Below, piece after piece: positions 1 to 5,232 of a stretch of DNA of 5,571 nt (the first letter of the stretch is position 1; every line of letters starts with the position of its first letter). A program made the position numbers and the translations under genes. A model generated the notes under the pieces. It was not told where the DNA came from. It did not search any database and saw nothing but the letters and a program-made list of their open reading frames with translations. This stretch comes from Bordetella parapertussis (lineage in GTDB: Bacteria; Pseudomonadota; Gammaproteobacteria; Burkholderiales; Burkholderiaceae_C), in NCBI GenBank assembly GCA_945890735.1, contig CAMDCZ010000078.1:1-5571 (forward strand). The letters are read 5' to 3'.

Positions 1-935
1 TCACCCACAAAAATCAGCTTGTGGTCTTTGTTGTACTTGCGGATCACGTCCCAGGTGTCGAATTTTTCAGCAAAGCGGCGGCGGTTGTTCTTCCACAAAA
101 AGTCGTAGACACAGTTGTGGAAGTAGAAAAACTCCAAGTGCTTGAACTCGCCCTTGACCGCTGAAAACAGCTCCTCCACCCGCGACACATGCTCATCCAT
201 GGTGCCGCCCACGTCCATCAGCAGCAAGACCTTGACATTGTTGTGGCGCTCGGGGCGCATCTTGATGTCCAGGTAACCGGCGTTGGCGGCGGTGCTGCGG
301 ATGGTGTTGTCCAAATCGAACTCGTCTTCGGCGCCTTCGCGGGCAAAACGCCTGAGGCGGCGCAGCGCCACTTTGATGTTGCGGGTGCCCAACTCGACCC
401 CGTCGTCATAGTCTTGATAAGCGCGTTGCTCCCAAACTTTGATGGCGCTTTTGTTGCCGCCTTTGCCGCCCATGCGAATGCCTTGGGGGTTGTAGCCACC
501 GTTGCCAAATGGCGAGGTGCCGCCCGTGCCGATCCATTTGTTGCCACCTTGGTGCCGTTCTTTTTGTTCTTCCAGGCGTTTTTTGAGTGTTTCCATCAAC
601 TCGTCCCAGCCCATTTTTTCAATCGCGGCTTTTTGTTCGGGCGTGAGTTCGTTTTCCAGGGTTTTCTTGAGCCACTCCAGGGGCACATCGGCGGTGAAAT
701 CGGTGAGCATCTCCACGCCTTTGAAATAAGCGCCAAAGGCTTTGTCAAATTTGTCGAAATGCTTTTCGTCCTTGACCAAAATCATGCGGCTGAGATGGTA
801 GAAGTCGTCCATGCTGCTGGCGTCGCTTTGCGGCCCGACCACATTGGCTTGCAGGGCTTCCAAGAGCGTCAGGTATTCCTTGACCGACACCGGCAGTTTG
901 GCGGCACGCAAGGTGTAGAAGAAGTCAATCAGCAT
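1..935 (-). CDS. VWA domain protein, CoxE-like (partial, C-terminus off the left edge)
   Basis: The frame is open from ATG at 935 to the window edge, giving 311 complete codons; the last visible residues (LIFVG) are a VWA core strand, so the C-terminal part is missing. The N-terminal 130 residues are helical and charged. A glycine-rich linker follows (W134-I-G-T-G-G-T-S-P-F-G to about residue 160), then the VWA domain. Its MIDAS-type metal site reads D241-V-G-G-T245-M-D, a glycine variant of the classical DxSxS. Family knowledge: proteins of this class pair with MoxR AAA+ ATPases and act as their metal-dependent adaptor for activating or maturing client enzymes, as CoxE does with CoxD. The gene lies 9 bp downstream of the ATPase gene on the same strand, hence one operon. 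No strong Shine-Dalgarno precedes ATG 935, so translation may be coupled to the ATPase gene. The exact client cannot be read from the sequence. Confidence 0.9.
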   Translation of the reverse strand, partial: MLIDFFYTLRAAKLPVSVKEYLTLLEALQANVVGPQSDASSMDDFYHLSRMILVKDEKHFDKFDKAFGAYFKGVEMLTDFTADVPLEWLKKTLENELTPEQKAAIEKMGWDELMETLKKRLEEQKERHQGGNKWIGTGGTSPFGNGGYNPQGIRMGGKGGNKSAIKVWEQRAYQDYDDGVELGTRNIKVALRRLRRFAREGAEDEFDLDNTIRSTAANAGYLDIKMRPERHNNVKVLLLMDVGGTMDEHVSRVEELFSAVKGEFKHLEFFYFHNCVYDFLWKNNRRRFAEKFDTWDVIRKYNKDHKLIFVG

Positions 936-944
936 GGCTGGGCT

Positions 945-1799
945 TTAACGGTTGCGGCTTTGCATGAACACCAGTTTTTCAAACAGGGTCACATCTTGCT
1001 CGTTTTTCAGCAGCGCACCCACCAATGGCGGCACAGCCACTTTGTCGTCCTGGGTTTGCAGGGCGGCCAGCGGGATGTCTTCGGCCACCAAGAGTTTGAG
1101 CCAATCCAGCAGCTCGGAGGTGGAGGGCTTTTTCTTCAAGCCGGGCAAGCCACGCACGTCGTAGAAGGTTTTCAGGGCAGCGGCCAACAGGTCTTTTTTC
1201 AGATGGGGGAAGTGCACGTCAATGATTTGACGCATGGTGTCGGCTTCGGGGAACTTGATGTAGTGGAAAAAACAGCGGCGCAAAAACGCGTCGGGCAGCT
1301 CTTTTTCGTTGTTCGAGGTGATGAACACCAGCGGGCGGGTTTTGGCCTTGATCAGCTCACGCGTTTCATAGCAATAAAACTCCATGCGGTCGAGTTCACG
1401 CAGCAAGTCGTTGGGGAACTCGATGTCAGCCTTATCGATCTCATCGATCAGCAGGGCCACGGGTTCGGTGGCGGTGAAGGCCTGCCATAAAACCCCTTTG
1501 ACGATGTAGTTTTCAATGTTTTTGACCCGTTCGCCGCCGTCCAGGTCGGACATTTGGCTGTCGCGCAGACGACTCACTGCGTCGTATTCATACAGGCCTT
1601 GCTGGGCTTTGGTGGTGGATTTGACGTGCCACTGCAGCAGCGGCATGCCCAAAGACTGAGCGACTTCCTCGGCCAGCATGGTTTTACCCGTGCCTGGTTC
1701 GCCCTTGACCAACAAAGGGCGCTTCAAGGTGATGGCGGCATTGACCGCCAGCATCAGGTCCTGGGTGGCTACGTAATTGTCTGTACCTGCGAATTTCAT
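945..1799 (-). CDS. MoxR-family AAA+ ATPase
   Basis: A complete 284-residue protein made of a single AAA+ module. Visible motifs: Walker A G33-E-P-G-T-G-K-T40, Walker B A115-L-L-I-D-E120, sensor 1 around T161-S-N-N164, and an arginine-finger region L173-R-R-C176. The C-terminal lid contains a lysine-rich K222-K-K-P-S-T-S segment where sensor 2 would fall. Length and motif style fit the MoxR group (CoxD or PA2707-like), cytosolic hexameric ATPases that remodel or activate proteins together with a VWA partner. That partner is the next gene, 9 bp downstream, which supports the assignment strongly. The ATG at 1799 has AAAGG eight bases upstream (1808-1812 on this strand), an acceptable ribosome site. 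The cytochrome gene starts divergently 87 bp away. The substrate is unknown; a redox metalloenzyme would be a reasonable guess from relatives but nothing in this window proves it. Confidence 0.92.
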   Translation of the reverse strand: MKFAGTDNYVATQDLMLAVNAAITLKRPLLVKGEPGTGKTMLAEEVAQSLGMPLLQWHVKSTTKAQQGLYEYDAVSRLRDSQMSDLDGGERVKNIENYIVKGVLWQAFTATEPVALLIDEIDKADIEFPNDLLRELDRMEFYCYETRELIKAKTRPLVFITSNNEKELPDAFLRRCFFHYIKFPEADTMRQIIDVHFPHLKKDLLAAALKTFYDVRGLPGLKKKPSTSELLDWLKLLVAEDIPLAALQTQDDKVAVPPLVGALLKNEQDVTLFEKLVFMQSRNR

Positions 1800-1848
1800 G
1801 GAACCGGCCTTTGCTGTTTTCCAACACGGGGCTTACAAACCGCGTCGA

Positions 1849-1854
1849 TATAAT
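1849..1854 (+). promoter_or_regulatory. Perfect -10 box (TATAAT) upstream of the cytochrome c gene
   Basis: A perfect TATAAT lies 32 bp before the cytochrome start codon and predicts a transcript start near 1861, with a leader of about 26 nt. At a 16-19 bp spacing no recognisable TTGACA is present (the bases there are C/G-rich, ACGGGG-like), and there is no TG extension. The promoter may therefore need an activator, or may be only a chance match. The same bases read ATTATA on the minus strand, so the element could also serve the divergent ATPase gene, but no matching -35 was found for that direction. Confidence 0.4.
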
Positions 1855-1886
1855 GTTTGGAGTTTCCCTAAGATTGTCTGTCCAAA

Positions 1887-2546
1887 ATGAACAAGTTATT
1901 CACGTCAGCCTTGGTTTTGTTTGTCGCTTGCGCGACCTCTTTTGTGCATGCCCAAGAGGCAGGTGACGCCAAAGCTGGCGAATCCAAAATTGCATTGTGC
2001 ATTGGTTGCCACGGCATCAAGGGCTACCAAGCTTCTTTCCCCGAGGTCTACAAAGTCCCCATGATTTCTGGCCAAAGCGCTGGCTACATTGTGTCTGCCT
2101 TGACCGCTTACCAAAAAGGCGACCGCAAGCATCCCACCATGCGCAGCATTGCCGCTCCTTTGTCCGCCAAAGACATGGCTGACATCGCTGCTTACTATGA
2201 ATCGCATGGCAAAGACCCAGCCGCCACCCTGCCTGAAAAAGCGGCCGAGCCCAAAGGCAAAGTCGCTGAATTGCTCGCCAAGGGCGCTTGTGCATCCTGC
2301 CATGGTGCCAACTACAACAAGCCCATGGTGCCTGGCTACCCGAAAATTGCTGGTCAATACAAAGACTACCTGTACATCGCACTCAAGTCTTACAAGGTTG
2401 AAAACCAAGCTACTTGGGGCCGCAACAACGGTGTGATGGGTGGCATTGCCAAGCAATTCACCTTGGCCGAGTTGAAAGAAATCTCCGCCTACATCGCGCA
2501 ACAACCCGGCGAACTCAAAACCATTTCCCAGCCGAAATTCCGCTGA
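1887..2546 (+). CDS. Periplasmic di-heme cytochrome c (cytochrome c4-like)
   Basis: 219 residues. Residues 1-22 form a typical Sec signal peptide (charged MNK, hydrophobic LFTSALVLFVACATSFV, cleavage likely after V20-H-A22). Two CxxCH heme-c sites follow, C38-I-G-C-H42 and C135-A-S-C-H139, each in a class I cytochrome fold. M85 (in HPTM) and M184 (in NGVM) sit where the distal methionine ligands of cytochrome c4 lie, each before a conserved AxxL...ADIAAYY-type helix. The two halves are clearly duplicated domains. Family role: electron carrier in the periplasm passing electrons to terminal oxidases or other acceptors; the actual partner is not shown here. The gene stands alone, divergent from the MoxR-VWA operon, and ends in a strong terminator. 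The ATG at 1887 is supported by the signal peptide, although the bases before it (gtctgtccaaa) hold no good Shine-Dalgarno sequence. Confidence 0.92.
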   Translation: MNKLFTSALVLFVACATSFVHAQEAGDAKAGESKIALCIGCHGIKGYQASFPEVYKVPMISGQSAGYIVSALTAYQKGDRKHPTMRSIAAPLSAKDMADIAAYYESHGKDPAATLPEKAAEPKGKVAELLAKGACASCHGANYNKPMVPGYPKIAGQYKDYLYIALKSYKVENQATWGRNNGVMGGIAKQFTLAELKEISAYIAQQPGELKTISQPKFR

Positions 2547-2566
2547 AATCATTGCGGTTCAAGCCC

Positions 2567-2592
2567 AAAGCCCGCGTCAAGCGGGCTTTTTT
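2567..2592 (+). terminator. Rho-independent terminator of the cytochrome c gene
   Basis: A 9-bp perfect stem (AAAGCCCGC at 2567-2575 with GCGGGCTTT at 2581-2589) closes a 5-nt loop GTCAA and runs into a six-T tract (2587-2592). It lies 20 bp after the cytochrome stop codon and 18 bp before the stop of the convergent DUF1841 gene. On the minus strand the hairpin is followed by only TTT before GGGC, so it may also terminate the DUF1841 transcript, but more weakly. Confidence 0.9.
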
Positions 2593-2610
2593 GTGGGCGT
2601 TGACATGGAC

Positions 2611-3045
2611 TCAGTCTCGGGTGGCGCGTCGCTGTACCGCATCAATATAGGCTTGGCCATCGGGCGGGCGGCCGCTTCGCTGGCTTTCCCACAGCATCGT
2701 TCCCAGGCATTCCATCACCTCGTGGTGAACGGCGTGCAGGTCTTCCCGTTTGGTGGTCAACAGCTCGACGGCTTGACGAATGCCGCGAGGTTGGTCGATC
2801 GAGCACTGTTCGCTGATGGACAAATGCATGGACAAGTGCAGAAAAGGGTTGCTTTGGCCATCTTCGCCGGTGAATTGCTGCGCCAAGGCATGTGTTTCGT
2901 CCGCTAAATCGGCGTGGTATTCGGGGTGCTCCGCGACCCACTGACCTGCCAAGGTCTCGAGCGGGTCGACCAGGCTTTGGCTTTGCAGCTTGGCATAGAC
3001 TTGGCAGAAGAAACGGCGGACATCGTCCTGAGAAGGGCTGAACAT
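2611..3045 (-). CDS. DUF1841 family protein
   Basis: 144 residues, full length for the DUF1841 family as I know it, with the hallmark blocks MFSPSQDDVRRFF at the N-terminus, H40-P-E-Y-H44, N66-P-F-L-H-L-S-M-H74, S82-I-D-Q-P-R-G-I89 and V110-M-E-C-L...W119. No signal peptide or membrane segment is seen, so it is probably cytosolic and largely helical. Its function is unknown. The repeated HxxxH, HxxxHxxxxE and HHxxxE spacings (H40/H44, H70/H74/E79, H107/H108/E112) look like possible metal ligands, which is my inference. The ATG at 3045 has an AGG about seven bases upstream on this strand. The gene is divergent from the thiolase, with 29 bp between start codons, and convergent with the cytochrome gene. 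An alternative minus-strand frame at 2642-3061 is a shadow of this gene. Confidence 0.88.
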   Translation of the reverse strand: MFSPSQDDVRRFFCQVYAKLQSQSLVDPLETLAGQWVAEHPEYHADLADETHALAQQFTGEDGQSNPFLHLSMHLSISEQCSIDQPRGIRQAVELLTTKREDLHAVHHEVMECLGTMLWESQRSGRPPDGQAYIDAVQRRATRD

Positions 3046-3074
3046 AGCTGCCTATTGTCAATCAAGAGAAATTC

Positions 3075-4277
3075 ATGACCCACGCTTATATATGTGACGC
3101 GATCCGCACCCCTTTTGGTCGCTATGGCGGCGCCTTGAGCAGCGTGCGCACCGACGACTTGGGCGCCATTCCCCTCAAAGCCCTGATGACCCGCAACCCA
3201 CATGTCGACTGGGCAGCGGTGACCGATGTGCTGTATGGCTGCGCCAACCAAGCCGGTGAGGACAACCGCAACGTGGCCCACATGAGCAGCTTGTTGGCCG
3301 GGTTGCCGCTGGATGTGCCGGGCGCCACGATCAACCGGCTGTGCGGCTCTGGCTTGGATGCAGTGGGCACGGCGGCACGCGCCATCAAGTCGGGCGAGGC
3401 GGGACTGATGATTGCAGGCGGCGTGGAGAGCATGAGCCGTGCGCCCTTTGTCATGCCCAAAGCCGAAACCGCCTTCAGCCGTGCCAACGCGGTTCATGAC
3501 ACCACCATTGGCTGGCGCTTTGTGAACAAGCTGATGAAAGACAAGTACGGCGTGGACTCGATGCCTGAGACGGCCGAGAACGTGGCCGCCGACTTCAAGA
3601 TTGAACGTGAAGCCCAAGACCTGATGGCCATGAACAGCCAACTGCGGGCCGTGGCGGCCATCCAAGCCGGTCACTTGGCGCGTGAAATCTGCCCGGTCAC
3701 CATTCCCCAGAAAAAAGGCGACCCGCTGCTGGTGGACACCGACGAGCACCCCCGCGCTACCAGCCTGGAAGCGTTGGCCAAACTCAAAGGCGTGGTCCGC
3801 CCCGACGGCACCGTGACCGCGGGCAATGCCTCTGGCGTGAACGATGGTGCTTGTGCACTGCTCTTGGCCAGCGAGGCGGATGCCGCCAAACATGGCCTCA
3901 CACCCCAAGCCCGTGTGGTGGGCATGGCCACCGCCGGCGTGGCTCCCCGCGTCATGGGCATTGGCCCCGCGCCCGCCACCCAAAAAGTGTTGGCCCAGAC
4001 CGGTTTGACGTTGGATCAGATGGATGTGATTGAACTCAACGAAGCGTTCGCCGCGCAAGGCTTGGCAGTGCTGCGCATGCTGGGCCTGAAAGATGACGAC
4101 GCCCGTGTGAACGCCTGGGGCGGCGCGATTGCCCTGGGTCATCCGCTGGGTGCTTCCGGTGCCCGCCTGGCCACCACCGCCATCAACCGTCTGCACGCCA
4201 CCGGCGGGCGCTATGCGCTTTGCACCATGTGCATTGGCGTGGGGCAGGGGATTGCGTTGGTGATTGAGCGGGTTTGA
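3075..4277 (+). CDS. pcaF: Thiolase, probably 3-oxoadipyl-CoA thiolase (beta-ketoadipyl-CoA thiolase)
   Basis: 400 residues, the normal length for a tetrameric biosynthetic/degradative thiolase II fold. The nucleophile lies in N87-R-L-C90-G-S-G, and the remaining catalytic set is N322-E-A-F325, G355-H356-P-L-G and C386-I-G-V-G-Q-G. Several segments match what I know of PcaF/PaaJ rather than plain PhaA or AtoB: F/YICDAIRTPxGRxGGAL at the start, YGCANQAGEDNRNVA (54-68), DTTIGWRFVN (142-151), GVDSMPETAENVA (159-171) and GVAPRVMGIGP (288-298). The reaction would be thiolytic cleavage of 3-oxoadipyl-CoA to succinyl-CoA and acetyl-CoA in the cytosol, closing the protocatechuate/catechol or phenylacetate routes. 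AAGAGA at 3064-3069 is a modest ribosome site for ATG 3075. The gene is not accompanied by other pca or paa genes in the window, so a broader acyl-CoA substrate remains possible. Confidence 0.88.
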   Translation: MTHAYICDAIRTPFGRYGGALSSVRTDDLGAIPLKALMTRNPHVDWAAVTDVLYGCANQAGEDNRNVAHMSSLLAGLPLDVPGATINRLCGSGLDAVGTAARAIKSGEAGLMIAGGVESMSRAPFVMPKAETAFSRANAVHDTTIGWRFVNKLMKDKYGVDSMPETAENVAADFKIEREAQDLMAMNSQLRAVAAIQAGHLAREICPVTIPQKKGDPLLVDTDEHPRATSLEALAKLKGVVRPDGTVTAGNASGVNDGACALLLASEADAAKHGLTPQARVVGMATAGVAPRVMGIGPAPATQKVLAQTGLTLDQMDVIELNEAFAAQGLAVLRMLGLKDDDARVNAWGGAIALGHPLGASGARLATTAINRLHATGGRYALCTMCIGVGQGIALVIERV

Positions 4278-4291
4278 ATGATCTTGCGGTC

Positions 4292-4325
4292 AGTTGAGCG
4301 AATGTCAGATCGGTAAAGTTGAGCG
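4292..4325 (+). repeat. Short direct repeat AGTTGAGCG (two copies, 25 bp apart)
   Basis: AGTTGAGCG occurs at 4292-4300 and again at 4317-4325. The core TTGAGCG occurs a third time at 4264-4270 inside the end of the thiolase gene. The second copy forms part of the left arm of the inverted repeat at 4318-4360. The repeats are short and may be chance, or half-sites for a regulator upstream of the toxin-antitoxin promoter. Confidence 0.3.
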
Positions 4326-4360
4326 TGAAACCCCCTGCTGGCCAAACTTTGACGCTCGAC
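4318..4360. repeat. Imperfect 13-bp inverted repeat spanning the -35 box of the toxin-antitoxin promoter
   Basis: GTTGAGCGTGAAA (4318-4330) and TTTGACGCTCGAC (4348-4360) are complementary at 11 of 13 positions around a 17-nt spacer. The right arm contains the -35 hexamer TTGACG. No T-tract follows, so it is not an obvious intrinsic terminator for the thiolase. It could be an operator, or an RNA hairpin at the end of the thiolase transcript. Confidence 0.5.
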
Positions 4361-4377
4361 ATGCGTTGATTTATGAT
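4349..4377 (+). promoter_or_regulatory. Sigma-70 promoter of the toxin-antitoxin operon
   Basis: TTGACG (4349-4354, 5 of 6 to consensus) and TATGAT (4372-4377, 5 of 6) are separated by an ideal 17 bp. Transcription is predicted to start near 4384, giving a leader of about 29 nt to the antitoxin ATG at 4413. This is the best-formed promoter in the window, as expected for a self-repressed toxin-antitoxin operon. Confidence 0.75.
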
Positions 4378-4401
4378 GTGTATATCTAATGTACATACAT
4401 C
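4375..4401. promoter_or_regulatory. Candidate antitoxin operator (imperfect palindrome over -10 and transcript start)
   Basis: AT-rich DNA with dyad character overlaps the end of the -10 box and the predicted start site. Arms TGTAT (4379-4383) and ATACA (4395-4399) are centred near 4389. Outward, GATGTGTA (4375-4382) is mirrored by TACATACATC (4392-4401) with a two-base insertion, and ATGTACAT (4389-4396) is a perfect 8-bp palindrome. Ribbon-helix-helix antitoxins of this family bind such palindromes in their own promoter; binding here is inferred from position. Confidence 0.45.
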
Positions 4402-4406
4402 GGGAG
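4402..4406 (+). promoter_or_regulatory. Ribosome binding site that fixes the antitoxin start
   Basis: GGGAG lies six bases before ATG 4413. The upstream in-frame ATG at 4389 has no Shine-Dalgarno sequence and lies only about five bases after the predicted transcript start. The site therefore supports 4413 as the real start. Confidence 0.75.
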
Positions 4407-4412
4407 TTAACC

Positions 4413-4682
4413 ATGCGTGACGCCGCCATCAATCTGCGGGCACATCCTGAGCAGCGTGACTTGATTGACCAAGCCGCGATGCTGTTGAACAAAAACCGCT
4501 CTGACTTCATGTTGGAAGCGGCCTGCGACAAGGCGCAAGCAGTCTTGCTCGATCAAGTGTTTTTCAAATTGGACGATGCCAAATTTCAAGAATTCACAGC
4601 GCTGCTTGAAGCCCCCATCCAGCCTAACGAGGGACTTGCTCGCCTGCTGGCTGTCAAAGCGCCTTGGAAAACGGGCACATGA
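4413..4682 (+). CDS. DUF1778 ribbon-helix-helix antitoxin (TacA/AtaR-like)
   Basis: 89 residues from ATG 4413. Residues 2-9 (RDAAINLR) form the DNA-contacting beta strand of a ribbon-helix-helix fold, followed by helix 1 (about 12-25, EQRDLIDQAAMLL) and helix 2 (about 29-42, RSDFMLEAACDKAQ); NRSDFMLEAAC is a hallmark of DUF1778 antitoxins. The C-terminal part (about 50-86, FFKLDDAKFQEF to APW) matches the segment that wraps and blocks the partner acetyltransferase in this family. The gene overlaps the toxin by 4 bp (ATGA), so the two are translationally coupled and made in one operon. Expected role: neutralise the toxin and, with it, repress the shared promoter. A longer form starting at 4389 would add eight residues but lacks a ribosome site. 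Confidence 0.92.
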   Translation: MRDAAINLRAHPEQRDLIDQAAMLLNKNRSDFMLEAACDKAQAVLLDQVFFKLDDAKFQEFTALLEAPIQPNEGLARLLAVKAPWKTGT

Positions 4683-5158
4683 ATCTGAACCATCCCGTTC
4701 TGCTGACCCAAGATCACCACGTCCATTCGTTTGCTTGTGGCGAATCTGTTTTAGATGATTGGCTCAAGCGCCGAGCGCTTGCCAACAATGTCAGTGGTGC
4801 TAGTCGAACGTTTGTGGTGGCTGACGATGACTATCAAGTCATGGGTTATTACGCTTTGGCAGCCGGGGCCGTGACACACCAGGAATCCACCCGGTCCATC
4901 CGCCAAAACATGCCCGACCCTCTGCCAGTGATGGTTCTAGCGCGTTTAGCGGTTGATGTTCGCGCACAAGGCATGAAACTGGGTGCGGCATTGCTCCGAG
5001 ACGCGGTTGAACGTTGCGTGCTCATCTCCCAAAATGCGGGTGTACGCGCCTTGCTGGTCCATGCCCTTCATGATCAAGCACGTCAGTTTTATGAATATTA
5101 CGGCTTCAAGGCGGCACCATCTCACCCCATGACATTGATGTTGCGCATCCATCTGTAA
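4679..5158 (+). CDS. GNAT-family acetyltransferase toxin (TacT/AtaT-like)
   Basis: 159 residues from ATG 4679, which overlaps the antitoxin stop as ATGA; a TTG at 4664 would add five residues (MENGH) and is less likely. The N-terminal block F18-A-C-G-E-S-V-L-D-D-W-L and S42-R-T-F-V-V are typical of type II toxin acetyltransferases. The acetyl-CoA strand and loop read V86-L-A-R-L-A-V-D, then R95-A-Q-G-M-K-L-G102; K100 stands where the Q/RxxGxG/A consensus has glycine. Y138 in the R135-Q-F-Y-E-Y-Y-G-F143 block matches the catalytic tyrosine of TacT. Family knowledge: these enzymes acetylate the amino group of aminoacyl-tRNAs and stop translation; which tRNA is hit here cannot be told. The protein is small, cytosolic and has no membrane segment. 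It is followed by a 74-bp gap and a convergent gene, so the operon is just two genes. Confidence 0.92.
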   Translation: MNLNHPVLLTQDHHVHSFACGESVLDDWLKRRALANNVSGASRTFVVADDDYQVMGYYALAAGAVTHQESTRSIRQNMPDPLPVMVLARLAVDVRAQGMKLGAALLRDAVERCVLISQNAGVRALLVHALHDQARQFYEYYGFKAAPSHPMTLMLRIHL

Positions 5159-5173
5159 CTGGGTGTATTTGCA

Positions 5174-5207
5174 AGGCCGTTAGTCCATATCGATACCCAT
5201 GCGGCCT
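5174..5207. repeat. Weak inverted repeat between toxin and fpr
   Basis: AGGCCG (5174-5179) and CGGCCT (5202-5207) are perfectly complementary with a 22-nt spacer. There is no adjoining T-tract on either strand, so it does not qualify as an intrinsic terminator. It is the only hairpin of note in the 74-bp gap between the two convergent genes and might aid termination by another route. Confidence 0.3.
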
Positions 5208-5232
5208 CAAGACATTCGGACTGCAAGCAGGG

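Noticed and set aside
189..1490. 433-codon plus-strand ORF opposite the MoxR and VWA genes
   Set aside because: It spans two well-supported genes on the other strand and encodes a His/Gln/Gly/Val-rich sequence without recognisable motifs, the usual result of reading a GC-rich gene backwards.
1905..2552. 215-codon minus-strand ORF opposite the cytochrome c gene
   Set aside because: The plus-strand protein has a signal peptide and two heme sites; the reverse frame shows no domain and no ribosome site.
3056..3061. TTGACA on the minus strand as a -35 box for DUF1841
   Set aside because: It lies 10 bp before the DUF1841 ATG, so a -10 box at normal spacing would fall inside the coding sequence.
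2904..4196. 430-codon minus-strand ORF opposite the thiolase gene
   Set aside because: It is antisense to an intact thiolase with all catalytic residues, is rich in Gly/His/Ala/Gln, and runs on into the DUF1841 gene in another frame; a shadow frame.
4264..4325. CRISPR-like or iteron array from three TTGAGCG copies
   Set aside because: Copies are only 7-9 bp, spacing is uneven (30 and 25 bp), and one lies in the thiolase coding region; too weak for an array or an origin.
4664..4681. TTG at 4664 as the toxin start
   Set aside because: ATG 4679 forms the classic ATGA overlap with the antitoxin stop and gives the usual toxin N-terminus; the five extra residues have no family support that I know of.
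5174..5207. Intrinsic terminator for the toxin gene or fpr
   Set aside because: The stem is only 6 bp with a 22-nt loop and no T-tract on either strand, so it is listed only as a weak repeat.
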